Shown here in pieces: positions 15,520 through 25,487 of a stretch of DNA of 64,000 nucleotides. The translations under genes were made by a program, and so were the position numbers. Within the stretch, counting starts at the first letter, position 1. Each line of letters begins with the position of its first letter. The notes below the pieces were generated by a model that saw only the letters and a program-made list of their open reading frames with translations, did not search any database and was not told the origin of the DNA. Origin of the DNA: Conexibacter sp. CPCC 205762 (lineage in GTDB: Bacteria; Actinomycetota; Thermoleophilia; Solirubrobacterales; Solirubrobacteraceae); the NCBI RefSeq assembly GCF_030646155.1, contig NZ_JAUTDN010000016.1:37918-101917 (forward strand). The letters run 5' to 3'.

Positions 15520-16617
15520 CTAACCCGTCTGCGACGACTCCACTCCGGTGACCGTCAGCTCGGCGGCCCGCTGCTCGGTCCGCCAGGTCCACCAGTCTCT
15601 CGCGGCGATCTGCAGCGAGGCGGCGACCGGGACGGCCAGCAGCGCGCCCGGGATCCCCAGCAGCGTGCCGCCGCAGAGGACGGCGAAGATCACCCCGAAC
15701 GGGTGGATGCCGACGGCGCGGTTCTGGATCCGCGGCTGGATCAGGTTGTTCTCGACCTGCTGGTAGACGATCGCCCACACGACCCAGATGATCGTGTCGA
15801 GCGGGAAGTCGGAGAAGACCGTGACGATGCCGACGATGACGGCGCCGAGCGTCGCGCCGACCATCGGGATCAGGTCGAACAACGCCGTCAGGACCGCCAA
15901 CGGCGCCGCGAACGGGATCCCCAGGATCGTCAGCACGATGAACGTCGTCACACCGGCGACGAACGCCTGGAACAGCGCGCCCGCGACGTAGGCGCCGACC
16001 GCCTGCCCCATTCTCTCCAGCGTGTTGCCCATCCGTCTGGCGCGCTCGGCTGGTTGCAACGCCAGCAGCGCGCGTGTCCAGCGTGGTCCGCTGCCGAGGA
16101 TGAACGCGACCATGATGAAGATCGTCACCGCCGCGAAGATCGAGTTGACGATCCCGACGCCGACGTCGCCGAGCAGCTTCGCCGCGTCACCCGCTCTGGA
16201 GGGCAGGTCGTTCGCCCAGTCCTGCACCTTTCTGGTGATGTCGTACTGGTCGTTGATTCTCTGCAGGCGCTCGTTGTCGTTCACCCATCTGGTGAACTCC
16301 TTCGCGTAGTCGGGCACCTTCTCGACCAGCTTCGTGCCCTCTCTGACGATCGGCGGCACGACGATCGCGACCGCCGCGACCGGCACCAGCAGCACGCCGA
16401 GCAGCGTCAGCGTGATCGCGAAGCCGCGCTTCATCCGCCGGCTCAGCCACGCGACCGGGCCCGACAGCGCGACCGCGATGAAGGTCGCGATCAGCAGCCA
16501 GCCGATCGGCTTGCGCAGCAGGTATACGAGGTACAGGCCGGCGACGACCGCCAGCACGGTGACCGTCGTCGTGAAGACGGTCCGCGCAAGCGATCCCTGC
16601 CGTGGGTCGGCGTTCAT
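15520..16617 (-). CDS. AI-2E family transporter (PerM-like permease)
   Basis: This 365-aa integral membrane protein has the architecture of the AI-2E/PerM family. N-terminal helices (VLAVVAGLYLVYLL, LLIATFIAVALSGPVAWL) come first, then a soluble amphipathic segment (about 95-145, REGTKLVEKVPDYAKEF). Five C-terminal helices follow, with FDLIPMVGATLGAVIVG and YQQVENNLIQPRI, the family's most conserved segments. The family exports small molecules or ions; few members have proven substrates. Length is normal. Confidence 0.87.
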   Translation of the reverse strand: MNADPRQGSLARTVFTTTVTVLAVVAGLYLVYLLRKPIGWLLIATFIAVALSGPVAWLSRRMKRGFAITLTLLGVLLVPVAAVAIVVPPIVREGTKLVEKVPDYAKEFTRWVNDNERLQRINDQYDITRKVQDWANDLPSRAGDAAKLLGDVGVGIVNSIFAAVTIFIMVAFILGSGPRWTRALLALQPAERARRMGNTLERMGQAVGAYVAGALFQAFVAGVTTFIVLTILGIPFAAPLAVLTALFDLIPMVGATLGAVIVGIVTVFSDFPLDTIIWVVWAIVYQQVENNLIQPRIQNRAVGIHPFGVIFAVLCGGTLLGIPGALLAVPVAASLQIAARDWWTWRTEQRAAELTVTGVESSQTG

Positions 16618-16653
16618 CGGGTGCTGATTCGCGCCGCGCGGCGCGGCTCCTGC

Positions 16654-19044
16654 TCAGGACGCGGCGGCTTCTGCGCGCGCGTCGAGCACGCGCACGATCC
16701 GCAGCGAGACGGCCAGCAGCGCAAGCGTCACGACCGTCCCTATCCCCCACGCGGCGACCATCCCGCCGGTCGGGTCGGCGAGGTCGAAGAAGTCGCGTCC
16801 TGCCGGGATCGCGAAGACGATCAGGAAGCCGACCGCCATCAGCGCGCAGAGCGCGCCGACGATCAGCCGCCGCCTGCCGGGCTCGTCCTCCAGCACCATC
16901 ACGATCGCCAGGCCCGAGGCGGTGACGGTCGCGACGGTGACGGTGCGCGCCTCCATCAGGTTCGCGTCGAAGCCGTGGCGGGCGAGCAGGTAGGCGACGA
17001 CGATGCCGGCGCCGCTGGCGACGCCCGCAGGTATCGAGAAGCGCGCGATCGCTCTGAGGAACCCGTCGGGCCGCCATGGGCCGGTCGACGGCGCGAGCGC
17101 GAGGAAGAAGGCGGGGATGCCGATCGTCAGCGACGAGACGAGCGTGAACTGGCGCGGCAGCAGCGGGAAGACGCCGCTGGGGATCGCGATCACGATCAGC
17201 AGGAACGCCGTGAAGACGGCCTTCGTCACGAACAGCCGCGCCACGCGCTGGATGTTGCGGAGGATCTGACGGCCCTCGTGGACCATCTGCGGGACCTCGT
17301 TGAACTCGCCGCTGACGAGCACGATGTCGGAGACCGAGCGCGCCATCTGCGTGCCGCTGCCCTGCGCGATCGCGAGCCGCGCCTGCTTCAGCGCCGGCAC
17401 GTCGTTGACGCCGTCGCCGAGCATGCCGACGTACTCGCCCTGCTCGGCCAGGACGCGCACGACGCGCGCCTTGTCCTCCGGCGAGATGCGGCCGATCGCG
17501 GGCGCCGCGAGGACGGCCTCCAGCAGCTCGCCGTCGCCCTCCGGCAGCGCGCCGCCGTCGAGCGCCGCTGACTTCGCCGGCACGCCGGCGTCGCGCGCGA
17601 TCGCGCCGACCGTCGCCGGGTTGTCGCCCGAGAGGACCTTCAGCGCGACCTCCTCTCTGGCGAAGAAGTCGACCGTCTTGTCGGCGTCGTTGCGCAGCCG
17701 CTCGGCCAGCACGACGGCGCCGAGCGGTCTGATCCCGTCCGGCAGCGGCGCGTCGGGCGCGGCCTCCGGCAGCGGGCCGTCGGCGGCGATCAGCGCCAGC
17801 ACGCGGCGGCCGGTCGCGGCCTGCTCGGCCGCCTGCTCGCGCAGCTCGGGGGCCGCTCTCAGCAGCGCCTCCGGCGCGCCGAGCACGTAGCGGCCGCCGT
17901 CCAGCTCCAGCGCGCTCCAGCGGCGGCGGGAGGAGAACGGCACCTGCGCGGTCGGCTCGACGGCGGCGTCGTCGCCGGCCAGTCTCGCCTCGTGGACCGC
18001 GTCGAGCGTGCCGTTGCGCGACGGCGCGGAGGCGGCGAAGCGGCCGAGCGCCGCGCGCAGCTCCTCGTCGCTGACGCCCTCCGCCGGCAGCGTCTCGACG
18101 ACGCGCAGCGACGCCTCCGTCAGCGTGCCGGTCTTGTCCGTGCACATGACCGAGACCGACGCGAGCGACTCGATCGCGTTGAGCTGCTGCGCCAGCACGC
18201 CGCGGCGGGCCATCTTCGCGGCCGAGACCGCCATCGTCAGCGAGACGAGCAGGATCAGGCCCTCGGGCACGATGTTGACGACCGCCGCCGTCAGCGTCTC
18301 GACCGCCTGCGCCTGCGACACGTCGCGGATCGCGAGCGAGACGCCGAGCGCGATCGCCAGCGGCAGCATCACCGCGACGAAGACGATCAGCAGTCTGTCC
18401 ATCGCCTTCTCCAACGGCGAGCGCGGGTGACGGAAGGCGCGCGCGGTGGCGGCCAGTCTCGAGGCGCGGCTGTCGGGGCCGACCGCGGTCGCCTCGAACG
18501 TGCCGACGCCCTCGACCACGAAGGAGCCGGAGAAGACGTCGCGGCCGGGCTCGCCGCGGACCGCCTCGGACTCGCCGGTCAGGTTCGACTCGTCGAGCGC
18601 GAGCCCCTCGGCGGCGGTGAGGCGGCCGTCGGCGACGACCTGGTCGCCGGTCCCGAGCCGCACGAGGTCGCCGACGACGACGTCGCCGACCGGGAGTCTG
18701 CGCGGCTGGCCGTCGCGGACGACGACCGCGGCCGGGGCGACGAGCGCAGCGAGGCCGTCAAGCGCCCGCTTCGCGCGCACCTCCTGGAAGATGCCGATCG
18801 TCATGTTCGCGATCAGGATCCCGACGAACAGCGCGTCCTTCGGATCGCCGAAGAAGATCGTCAGCAGCCCGAAGACGAGCAGGATCAGGTTGAAGACCGT
18901 GAAGGTGTTGGCGACGACGATCGAGCGGTAGGAGCGGCTCGTCGCCTGCTCGGGCAGTGGGCCGCGCGCCTCCAGCCGGCGCTTCGCCTCAGCCTCCGTG
19001 AGGCCGGTCGACGGGGTCTGGGACTCCAGCGTCGTGCTCGTCAC
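16654..19044 (-). CDS. Cation-transporting P-type ATPase (CtpE-like)
   Basis: The 796-aa P-type ATPase has all core motifs. LTGESEAV is the actuator loop (about 155), VNIVPEGL lies in TM4 (about 258), and CDKTGTLTEA contains the phosphorylated Asp (about 305). LSGDNPATV and LGDGVNDVPALKQA complete the hinge. No N-terminal heavy-metal domain is present. The PEGL motif and length fit the CtpE-type calcium transporters of actinobacteria better than copper or potassium pumps. It imports or exports divalent cations across the plasma membrane. Start ATG 19044. The ion is inferred from the family. Confidence 0.88.
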   Translation of the reverse strand: MTSTTLESQTPSTGLTEAEAKRRLEARGPLPEQATSRSYRSIVVANTFTVFNLILLVFGLLTIFFGDPKDALFVGILIANMTIGIFQEVRAKRALDGLAALVAPAAVVVRDGQPRRLPVGDVVVGDLVRLGTGDQVVADGRLTAAEGLALDESNLTGESEAVRGEPGRDVFSGSFVVEGVGTFEATAVGPDSRASRLAATARAFRHPRSPLEKAMDRLLIVFVAVMLPLAIALGVSLAIRDVSQAQAVETLTAAVVNIVPEGLILLVSLTMAVSAAKMARRGVLAQQLNAIESLASVSVMCTDKTGTLTEASLRVVETLPAEGVSDEELRAALGRFAASAPSRNGTLDAVHEARLAGDDAAVEPTAQVPFSSRRRWSALELDGGRYVLGAPEALLRAAPELREQAAEQAATGRRVLALIAADGPLPEAAPDAPLPDGIRPLGAVVLAERLRNDADKTVDFFAREEVALKVLSGDNPATVGAIARDAGVPAKSAALDGGALPEGDGELLEAVLAAPAIGRISPEDKARVVRVLAEQGEYVGMLGDGVNDVPALKQARLAIAQGSGTQMARSVSDIVLVSGEFNEVPQMVHEGRQILRNIQRVARLFVTKAVFTAFLLIVIAIPSGVFPLLPRQFTLVSSLTIGIPAFFLALAPSTGPWRPDGFLRAIARFSIPAGVASGAGIVVAYLLARHGFDANLMEARTVTVATVTASGLAIVMVLEDEPGRRRLIVGALCALMAVGFLIVFAIPAGRDFFDLADPTGGMVAAWGIGTVVTLALLAVSLRIVRVLDARAEAAAS

Positions 19045-19071
19045 AGCGCGGACAGTAGTAGACGCGCCGGC

Positions 19072-20049
19072 CTACGGCCGTACGGCTGGCCCGAGATCGC
19101 GCTCGGCGCGCAGCGCGGCGGCGGTCGCCCGCAGCGTCTCGGCGGTTTGCCGCTCGTGCGCGGGCGTCGCGAGGCCCGTGCCGCAGGAGGCGCTCAGCAG
19201 CGAGCCGCGCGCGAGCTGGTCGAGATCGACCCCGAGTGCATGCAGGCCGGCGCGGGCGCCGTCGAGGACGGTGCGGGGCGGCGGCGCGGCCGGCGCCGGT
19301 CCGGAGCCGGCCGCGGGCATCGCGCCGGCAGCCGGCGCGACGCCCCACGCGACCCGGCCGCCGCGCGCGAGCAGCTCGCGCAGGGCCGGCAGGGCCGGGC
19401 CGGCGAGCGCGCCCGGCAGCAGCAGGTCGAGCGACAGCAGGTCCGGTCGCGCCGCCCGCACGACCTCCCACGGCACCGCGCAGCAGAGGTGCAGCCCCCA
19501 GACCGGGGCGACGATCCGCAGTGGATCCCAGACGGCCTCGTCGGTCGCGGCCGTCAGCGACGGCTCGTCGACGACCAGCAGCGCGTCGAGGCCGCGCTCG
19601 CGCAGGGCGCGCACCTGGCCGGCGACGTTGGCCGCGAGCCACGCGGCCAGCTCGCCCGCGAGCGCGGCGCGCGCGCCAGAGCCGGAGCCGGGCCCCGCGC
19701 CGCCGCCGCGGGCACCCTCCAGCGCCCGCGCCAGCGTCACCGGCCCGGTCACCTGCAGCTTCACGAGCCGGTGCGGCGGCGGGGCGGCGGCGAGCCGTGT
19801 CAGCAGCGCGTCCCACGCAGGCGGGCGCTCGCGGTCGCGCGCGGGCGACCAGCCGCAGCGGCCCGGGTCAGCCCCGAGCCACTCGCCGATCATGTCGCCC
19901 TCGACGCGCGGCAGCTGCGGGCAGAACGGCAGGTCGTAGGCCGCGACGGCATGCGCCGCGGCCTCCGCCGGGTCCTCATGCGGCAGGCTGCCGACGCCGG
20001 TCGTCGCCCACGCCGGCAGCCGCTCCAGGATCGCCACCGCCCTGCTCAC
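19072..20049 (-). CDS. MetE-like methionine synthase II family protein
   Basis: This 325-aa cobalamin-independent methionine synthase-like TIM barrel starts at GTG 20049, overlapping the metE stop (GTGA). It opens [16 protein letters not shown], equivalent to the TIGSFPQT start of the MetE C-terminal barrel. It keeps the zinc ligands in the form GLHLCC (His and Cys) and ASCGTGL (Cys). It is shorter than the MetE C-terminal half and lacks the N-terminal folate-binding barrel. It resembles core-MetE/UROD-like proteins that act with other methyl donors. The coupling to metE implies shared cobalamin-riboswitch control. Confidence 0.75.
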   Translation of the reverse strand: MSRAVAILERLPAWATTGVGSLPHEDPAEAAAHAVAAYDLPFCPQLPRVEGDMIGEWLGADPGRCGWSPARDRERPPAWDALLTRLAAAPPPHRLVKLQVTGPVTLARALEGARGGGAGPGSGSGARAALAGELAAWLAANVAGQVRALRERGLDALLVVDEPSLTAATDEAVWDPLRIVAPVWGLHLCCAVPWEVVRAARPDLLSLDLLLPGALAGPALPALRELLARGGRVAWGVAPAAGAMPAAGSGPAPAAPPPRTVLDGARAGLHALGVDLDQLARGSLLSASCGTGLATPAHERQTAETLRATAAALRAERDLGPAVRP

Positions 20050-22385
20050 GCCACCGCAGCCTCCGCGGGCGCCGCCGCTCGTCGCCGCCGGGTCGCCTCG
20101 ACGAGCGCCGTCAGCGCCGGCTCGACCTCCTCCCAGCGGCGGGTCTTCAGCCCGCAGTCGGGGTTGACCCACAGCCGCTCGCGGCCGATCCGCGCCTCGG
20201 CCGCCGCCAGCAGCGCCTCGATCTCGTCGGCGTCCGGCACGCGCGGCGCGTGGATGTCGTAGACGCCGGGGCCGATCTCGTTCGGGTAGACGCCGCCGCC
20301 GAAGGAGTCGAGCACGTCCATCCCCGAGCGCGACGCCTCGATCGAGATCACGTCGGCGTCGAGCCGCACGATCTGGTCGACGATCGACCCGAACTCGGAG
20401 TAGCACATGTGCGTGTGCACCTGCGTCTCCGAGCGGGCCGGCGCGACCGTCAGGCGGAAGGCGTCGATCGCCCACGCGACCCACTCGGCGCGCGCCGCCG
20501 CCTGCAGCGGGAGTCCCTCGCGCAGCGCGGCCTCGTCGACCTGGATCGCGAACGCGCCCTCGGCCTCCAGCTCGCGCACCTCGTCCTGGATCGCGAGCGC
20601 GATCTGCGTGGCGGTCTCGCGGCGCGGCTGGTCGTCGCGCACGAACGACCACTGCAGGATCGTCACCGGGCCGGTCAGCATCCCCTTCACCGGCTTGCTC
20701 GTGCGCGACTGCGCCCAGCGCCACCAGCGGACCGTCATCGCCTGCGGGCGCGAGACGTCGCCGAACAGGATCGGCGGCTTGACGCAGCGCGAGCCGTACG
20801 ACTGCACCCAGCCGTTGGCCGAGAAGGCGAAGCCGCGCAGCTGCTCGCCGAAGTGCTCGACCATGTCGTTGCGCTCCGGCTCGCCGTGCACGAGCAGGTC
20901 GAGCCCGAGCCGCTCCTGGAAGCGGATCGCCTGCTCGATCTCGCGCTCCAGGAACGCCTCGTAGTCGGCCTCGCTCAGCTCGCCGTCGCGGCGGGCTCTG
21001 CGGGCGGCGCGGATCTCGGCAGTCTGCGGGAAGGAGCCGATCGTCGTCGTCGGCAGCTCAGGCAGCGTCACGCGCGCCCGCTGCGCCGCCTGACGCGCCG
21101 CGAACGGCTCGGCGCGGGCGTAGTCGGCCGGCGTCAGCGCCGCGACGCGCTCGCGCACCGCCTCGTCGTTGGTGTGCGCCGAGCCGCGGCGCGCGGCGCC
21201 GATCGCGCGCGACGGCGCCAGCAGCGCCTCGCGCTTGACGGTCCCGGCGGCGGTCCGCAGCGTCCGCAGCTCCTCCAGCTTCTGCGCCGCGAACGCCAGC
21301 CAGCCGCGCACCTCCGGGTCGATCGCGGTCTCGCGCGCGGCGTCGTAGGGGACGTGCAGCAGCGATCAGGAGGCGGCGACCGTGACGCGCTCGCCGCCGA
21401 GCGCCGTCGTCGCGCGGTCGACCAGCGCGAGCGCCGCGTCGAGGTCGGTCGCCCAGACGTTGCGGCCGTCGACGACGCCGAGGCTGAGGCGGGTGCGCGC
21501 CGGCCGCTCGCCCGAGGGCGCGTGGCCGGCCGGGTCGGCGTCGAGCGCCGCGAGCGCGGCCAGCGCCGGCTCCAGCTGCTCGGGCGCGCGCACGAGGTCG
21601 AGGTGCAGCTCGTCCGGCCGCAGCGCGATCGCCGGCTCGAGCGCGCCGACGGCATCGAGGCCGGCGAAGTAGGTCGCGAGCGTCAGCTCGACGCCGTGCT
21701 CGCGTGCCGCGTCCGCGAGCGTCCGCCAGGCGGCGGCGAAGGCGTCGAGGTCGCCGCGCGCGTGGTCGCGCACGAGCGCCGGCTCGTCGATCTGCAGCTC
21801 GCGCGCGCCCGCTCGCGCGAGCGCGCCGATCAGCTCGCCGTAGACCGGCGCCAGCCGCGGCAGCAGGTCGAGCGGGCGGTCGATCCCCTTCGAGAGGCTG
21901 AGGAAGGTGAACGGGCCGATCGCGACCGGGCGCGTCCTGACGCCGAGCGCGAGCGCCTCCTCGAACTGGCCGACCCAGTGGCGCGGGTCGAGCGCGAACG
22001 CCTGGTCGGCGGTCAGCTCCGGCACGAGGTGGTGGTAGTTGGTGTCGAACCACTTCGTCAGCTCCAGCGGCCTGCGCGCGTCGTCGCCGCGCGCGAGCGC
22101 GAAGTACTGGCCGAGGTCGCCGCGGTCGGGGGCGCCGTAGCGGGGCGGGACGACGCCGAGCGCCCAGGCGGTGTCGAGCACCTGGTCGTAGAGGCTGAAG
22201 TCGCCGGAGGGGATCGTGTCGAGGCCGGCGGCCTGGGCGCTGCGCCAGCTCGCGCCGCGCAGGCCGCGCGCGGTCGCGTGCAGGGTGGCGGCGTCGGTGC
22301 GGCCGGCCCAATGGGACTCCAGCGCGAACTTCAGCTCGCGGTCGGGTCCGATGCGGGGAAGCCCGAGGACGGCAGATCGTGCCAT
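20046..22385 (-). pseudogene. metE: metE, interrupted by one in-frame TGA
   Basis: This is cobalamin-independent methionine synthase, which transfers methyl from methyl-THF-polyglutamate to homocysteine. From ATG 22385 (AGGAG site upstream) the N-terminal barrel reads cleanly for 339 codons. TGA at 21368-21366 follows. The same frame then continues as SLLHVPYDA... through the whole C-terminal barrel, with [18 protein letters not shown] and NPDCGLKTR carrying the zinc ligands. In homologues this site is the Cys of SCSLLH, so TGC has become TGA. Full length would be 779 aa, normal for MetE. No frameshift or other damage is seen. The options are nonsense mutation, sequencing error or recoding; mutation or error is simplest. 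Confidence 0.85.
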
Positions 22386-22465
22386 CGGTGTTGCTCCTGT
22401 TGTCCGTGCGGCCCGTGTCGCGGGGCCGCGGTTGTCGGTGCCCGCCGCCTGTGTGGGCGGTGGGC

Positions 22466-22616
22466 GGAGACGACAGGTCTTCGGGCTCGGATGCGGTCGG
22501 GACGACACGCCTTCCCAGGTCTTCTGCGACCCAGTGGCCTGCGTCGTCTCGCACATCCCTACCGCTGCGCGTCAGCTCCGGATTTCGAACCGGATTCCCT
22601 GACCCGTGTGCTGCGT
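22466..22616 (-). promoter_or_regulatory. Cobalamin riboswitch upstream of metE
   Basis: Read on the minus strand the leader contains the conserved cobalamin elements in order. These are GGGAATCCGG, GAAATCCGG, the B12 box GCTGACGCGCAGCGGT, GCCACTGG and, near the 3' end, GAGCCCGAAGACCTG. It ends about 80 bases before the metE ATG. Such riboswitches switch off metE when cobalamin is available, leaving MetH to work. Confidence 0.93.
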
Positions 22617-22673
22617 CGGGTGCGATCGACTCCGCCGACGACGATAGCGGACGGGGGCGGCCGAAGCCGGCGC

Positions 22674-23147
22674 TCAGCGCATCTTCCGCAGCCCGGGATG
22701 GATCCCGGGCGCGAGGCCCTCGGCGTCGGCGAGGCGGCGCAGCATCGCGGCGAGCTGGTCGCGCTCGGCGCGGGACAGCGGCGCCAGGATCGCGGCCTCG
22801 TGCTCGGCGCCGAGCGCGCGCACGCGCGCGGTCATCTGCTCCCCCTCCGGCGTCAGCTGGAGGGCGAAGGCGCGGCGGTCGGCCGGCGTGCGCTCGCGGC
22901 GTATCAGCTCGCGCGCCTCCAGCTCGTCGATCAGCCCGACGAGCCGGTTGGCGGGGATCCCGAGCTTGCTCGAGAGCGCCTGCTGGCTCTGGCCCGGCTC
23001 GCGCGCGACGAGCTGGAGGATGCCGACGTGCGGCGGGATCAGCCCCAGCGGCGCGATCGCCTCGCCGAACCGCTGCGAGACGTGGAAGCCGAGCTGCGAC
23101 AGCACGAACGTGACTCCTCGCATGGCGTCGGGCTCAGACGGGCACAT
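22674..23147 (-). CDS. MarR-family regulator
   Basis: The 157-aa winged-helix protein has the MarR pattern. The N-terminal dimerisation helix is followed by LGLIPPHVGILQLVAREPGQSQQALSSKL, then LVGLIDELEARELIRRERTPADRRAFALQLT (recognition helix and wing with the conserved DRR) and a C-terminal helix. It is divergent from a DHA2-type drug efflux gene, a common repressor-pump pairing. ATG 23147 is used; ATG 23123 is possible. It probably represses the pump until a ligand binds. Confidence 0.88.
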   Translation of the reverse strand: MCPSEPDAMRGVTFVLSQLGFHVSQRFGEAIAPLGLIPPHVGILQLVAREPGQSQQALSSKLGIPANRLVGLIDELEARELIRRERTPADRRAFALQLTPEGEQMTARVRALGAEHEAAILAPLSRAERDQLAAMLRRLADAEGLAPGIHPGLRKMR

Positions 23148-23164
23148 GATGCTGTCAGCGTAGC

Positions 23165-23251
23165 AATTCGTTCCACGCCTGAAACATGACTTGCAGGAAT
23201 CATTCAGAAGTGGAACGATTCCTCACGAGACCGATCCGGAGGAACGATTCC
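23165..23251. promoter_or_regulatory. Repeated sites between marR-like and MFS genes
   Basis: CGTTCCAC (23169-23176) and GTGGAACG (23210-23217) form a perfect 8-bp inverted repeat. GGAACGATTCC occurs at 23212-23222 and again at 23241-23251, just before the MFS start. These are likely operators of the MarR protein; the downstream copy overlaps the ribosome binding region. Confidence 0.55.
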
Positions 23252-24805
23252 ATGTCAGGCCCCGACACGCCCGCATTCTCAGCCGACGAACCGCTGCCAC
23301 GCCGCGTCTGGCTCGTCGCGGCCGTCGTCGTGCTCGGCGCGATCATGACGATCCTCGACACGACGATCGTCAACGTCGCGATCGACGCGCTCGCGAGAGA
23401 CTTCGACGTCTCGCTGTCGACGATCCAATGGGTCTCGACCGCGTACCTGCTCGCGCTCGCGATCGTGATCCCGCTGACCGGCTGGGCAGCCGACCGCTTC
23501 GGCACCAAACGGCTGTGGATGACCTCCGTCACCCTGTTCGTGCTCGGATCCGCCCTCTGCGGCCTCGCCTGGAGCGCCGAGTCGCTCATAGCCTTCCGCG
23601 TCCTGCAGGGCCTCGGCGGCGGCATGGTGATGCCGGCCGGCATGACCGTGCTGGCGCAGACGGCCGGCCCGCAGCGGGTCGGGCGCGTGATGTCGATCGT
23701 CGGCGTGCCGATGCTGCTCGGCCCGATCCTCGGCCCGGTGCTCGGCGGCTGGCTGGTCGATGACGTCGACTGGCGCTGGATCTTCTACGTCAACGTCCCG
23801 ATCGGCCTGGTCGCGCTGCCGCTCGCCTTCCGGATCCTCGAGCGCGACGTGCCGAGACCGCACCTGAAGCTCGACCTGCGCGGCTTCCTGCTCGTCTCCC
23901 CCGGCCTCGCGCTGTTCGTCTACGGCCTCGCCGAGACCTCGTCGCACGGCGGCATCGGCTCGGCCGGCGCGCTCGTGCCGATGGTCGCCGGGCTGATCCT
24001 CGTCGTGCTGTTCGTCGTGCACGCGCTCAGAACCGAGCAGGCGCTGCTCGACCTGCACCTCTTCAAGACGCGCGCCTTCGCCGCCGCGGCCGGCGTCACG
24101 ACCCTGTTCGGCGCCGCGATGTTCGGCGCGATGCTGCTGTTCCCGCTCTACTACCAGGTCGTGCGCGGCCAGTCCGCGCTCGACGCCGGCCTGCTGATGG
24201 CGCCGCAGGGGCTCGGCGCGGCGGTGATGATGCCGATCTCCGGCCGGATCGTCGACAGGGGCGCGGCCGGCAAGGTCGTGCTCTGCGGCCTGCCGCTGGT
24301 CGCGCTCGGCTACCTGACCTACACGCAGCTCGGCGCCGACACCAGCTACGCGCTGCTGGCCGGCTCGCTGTTCGTCGCCGGCCTCGGCACCGGCGCGACG
24401 ATGATGCCGGCGATGTCGGCCGCCTACCAGACGCTCAACCACGCGCAGGTGCCGCGCGCGACGACGACGCTCAACATCCTCATGCGCGTCGGCGGCTCGA
24501 TCGGCACGGCGCTGTTCGCGGTCGTGCTGCAGCACCAGATCAGAAGCAACGTCGGCGCCGCGACCGGCGGCGGCGAGAGCGGCCTCGGGGCGGTCGGCGC
24601 GATCCCGGCCGCGGTCCGCGACAGAGTCGCCCCCGCGCTCGCCGACGCCTTCGCGCACACCTTCTGGTTCCCGGTCGCGCTGCTGCTGGTCGCGATCCTG
24701 CCGGCGCTGCTGCTGCCGCGCCGGCGCCCGGCCGCGCCGCCCGCCGCACCCGCCGCCGGCGGTCCGCCCGCGGAGGCGCCGCCGGAGCCGGTCGTGCAGG
24801 CGTAG
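23252..24805 (+). CDS. DHA2-family MFS drug efflux permease
   Basis: This 517-aa, 14-helix transporter belongs to the EmrB/QacA type. Conserved motifs are LDTTIVNVAIDAL (TM1, motif D1), GWAADRFGTKRLW (motif A), RVLQGLGGGMVMPAGM (motif B) and GPILGPVLGGWLVD (motif C). ATG 23252 with a GGAGGA site eight bases upstream is the start. The Pro/Ala-rich C-terminal tail is cytosolic. It exports toxic organic cations or antibiotics using the proton gradient. The divergent MarR gene is its likely regulator. Confidence 0.92.
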   Translation: MSGPDTPAFSADEPLPRRVWLVAAVVVLGAIMTILDTTIVNVAIDALARDFDVSLSTIQWVSTAYLLALAIVIPLTGWAADRFGTKRLWMTSVTLFVLGSALCGLAWSAESLIAFRVLQGLGGGMVMPAGMTVLAQTAGPQRVGRVMSIVGVPMLLGPILGPVLGGWLVDDVDWRWIFYVNVPIGLVALPLAFRILERDVPRPHLKLDLRGFLLVSPGLALFVYGLAETSSHGGIGSAGALVPMVAGLILVVLFVVHALRTEQALLDLHLFKTRAFAAAAGVTTLFGAAMFGAMLLFPLYYQVVRGQSALDAGLLMAPQGLGAAVMMPISGRIVDRGAAGKVVLCGLPLVALGYLTYTQLGADTSYALLAGSLFVAGLGTGATMMPAMSAAYQTLNHAQVPRATTTLNILMRVGGSIGTALFAVVLQHQIRSNVGAATGGGESGLGAVGAIPAAVRDRVAPALADAFAHTFWFPVALLLVAILPALLLPRRRPAAPPAAPAAGGPPAEAPPEPVVQA

Positions 24806-24827
24806 CCCGCGCTCCCGCAGCCGCCGC

Positions 24828-25445
24828 TCAGTAGGGCGGCGGCTCGGGCAGGAAGTCGCCGACCTCGATCCGCGCCGCGCTGCCGTCGATCCCGGCCCGT
24901 CTGAGCGCGGCGGCGAGGCGCGGATCGGAGCCGCGCAGGGCGGCGCCGGCGGACCGTTCGTCGATGTCGAAGAGGACGTGGATGCCGTCGTCCTCCAGCC
25001 GATCCGCGATCACCTCGCCGACGCCCCGCTCGCCGCGCAGCTCCTCGCGCAGCCGCGCGACGACCGCCTCGGTCACGCCCCGGCCCGGCACCTTCACGAG
25101 CGCGCGCAGGCGCCAGTCGCGCCGCTGGACGCTGCCGTCGAGCGGCGTGCCCGGCGGGCGCGGGTGCACGACCTGCCCCTCCGGCCACTGATCGATCCCC
25201 TGCTCGACGCGCGACTCGCTGCCGGCCGACCAGCGCTGCCCGCCGAGCTGCACGTAGACGACCGTCGCCCGCTCGCGCGCCCACGCGAGCGCCTCCTCCA
25301 GCGGAACGTCGCGCGGCCCGTCGAAGCCGCCGTCGGCCTCGCCGCGGACCTGCACCGTGACGCTGAAGCGCGCCGCCAGCCGCTCCGTCTCGTCGTCCCA
25401 GTCCTCGACCACGAAGGCGACGTGACGCTCCGGCTCACCGCTCAT
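24828..25445 (-). CDS. Hypothetical protein
   Basis: This 205-aa soluble protein starts at ATG 25445 (MSGEPERHVAFVVEDWDDETERLAARF). It is acidic and has no signal peptide. A long central charged region is followed by an RGVTEAVVARLREELRG helix and VGEVIADRLEDDGIHVLFDID, then a C-terminal GDFLPEPPPY. I do not recognise the family. The open frame runs far upstream of this ATG, but only as a shadow of the opposite gene. Confidence 0.55.
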   Translation of the reverse strand: MSGEPERHVAFVVEDWDDETERLAARFSVTVQVRGEADGGFDGPRDVPLEEALAWARERATVVYVQLGGQRWSAGSESRVEQGIDQWPEGQVVHPRPPGTPLDGSVQRRDWRLRALVKVPGRGVTEAVVARLREELRGERGVGEVIADRLEDDGIHVLFDIDERSAGAALRGSDPRLAAALRRAGIDGSAARIEVGDFLPEPPPY

Positions 25446-25487
25446 GCCAGCGATCGTAGCGTCCGCCCGCGCGGGTAGAACCGACCA

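Noticed and set aside
21300..21365. A SECIS element after the metE TGA
   Set aside because: I looked for a compact hairpin with the expected apical loop and saw none that was convincing, so selenocysteine is not claimed.
19236..23189. A 1317-codon open frame on the plus strand
   Set aside because: It is antisense to the metE pair, riboswitch and marR-like gene. Its translation is Arg/Ala-rich and low in hydrophobic residues, which is typical of shadow frames in GC-rich DNA.
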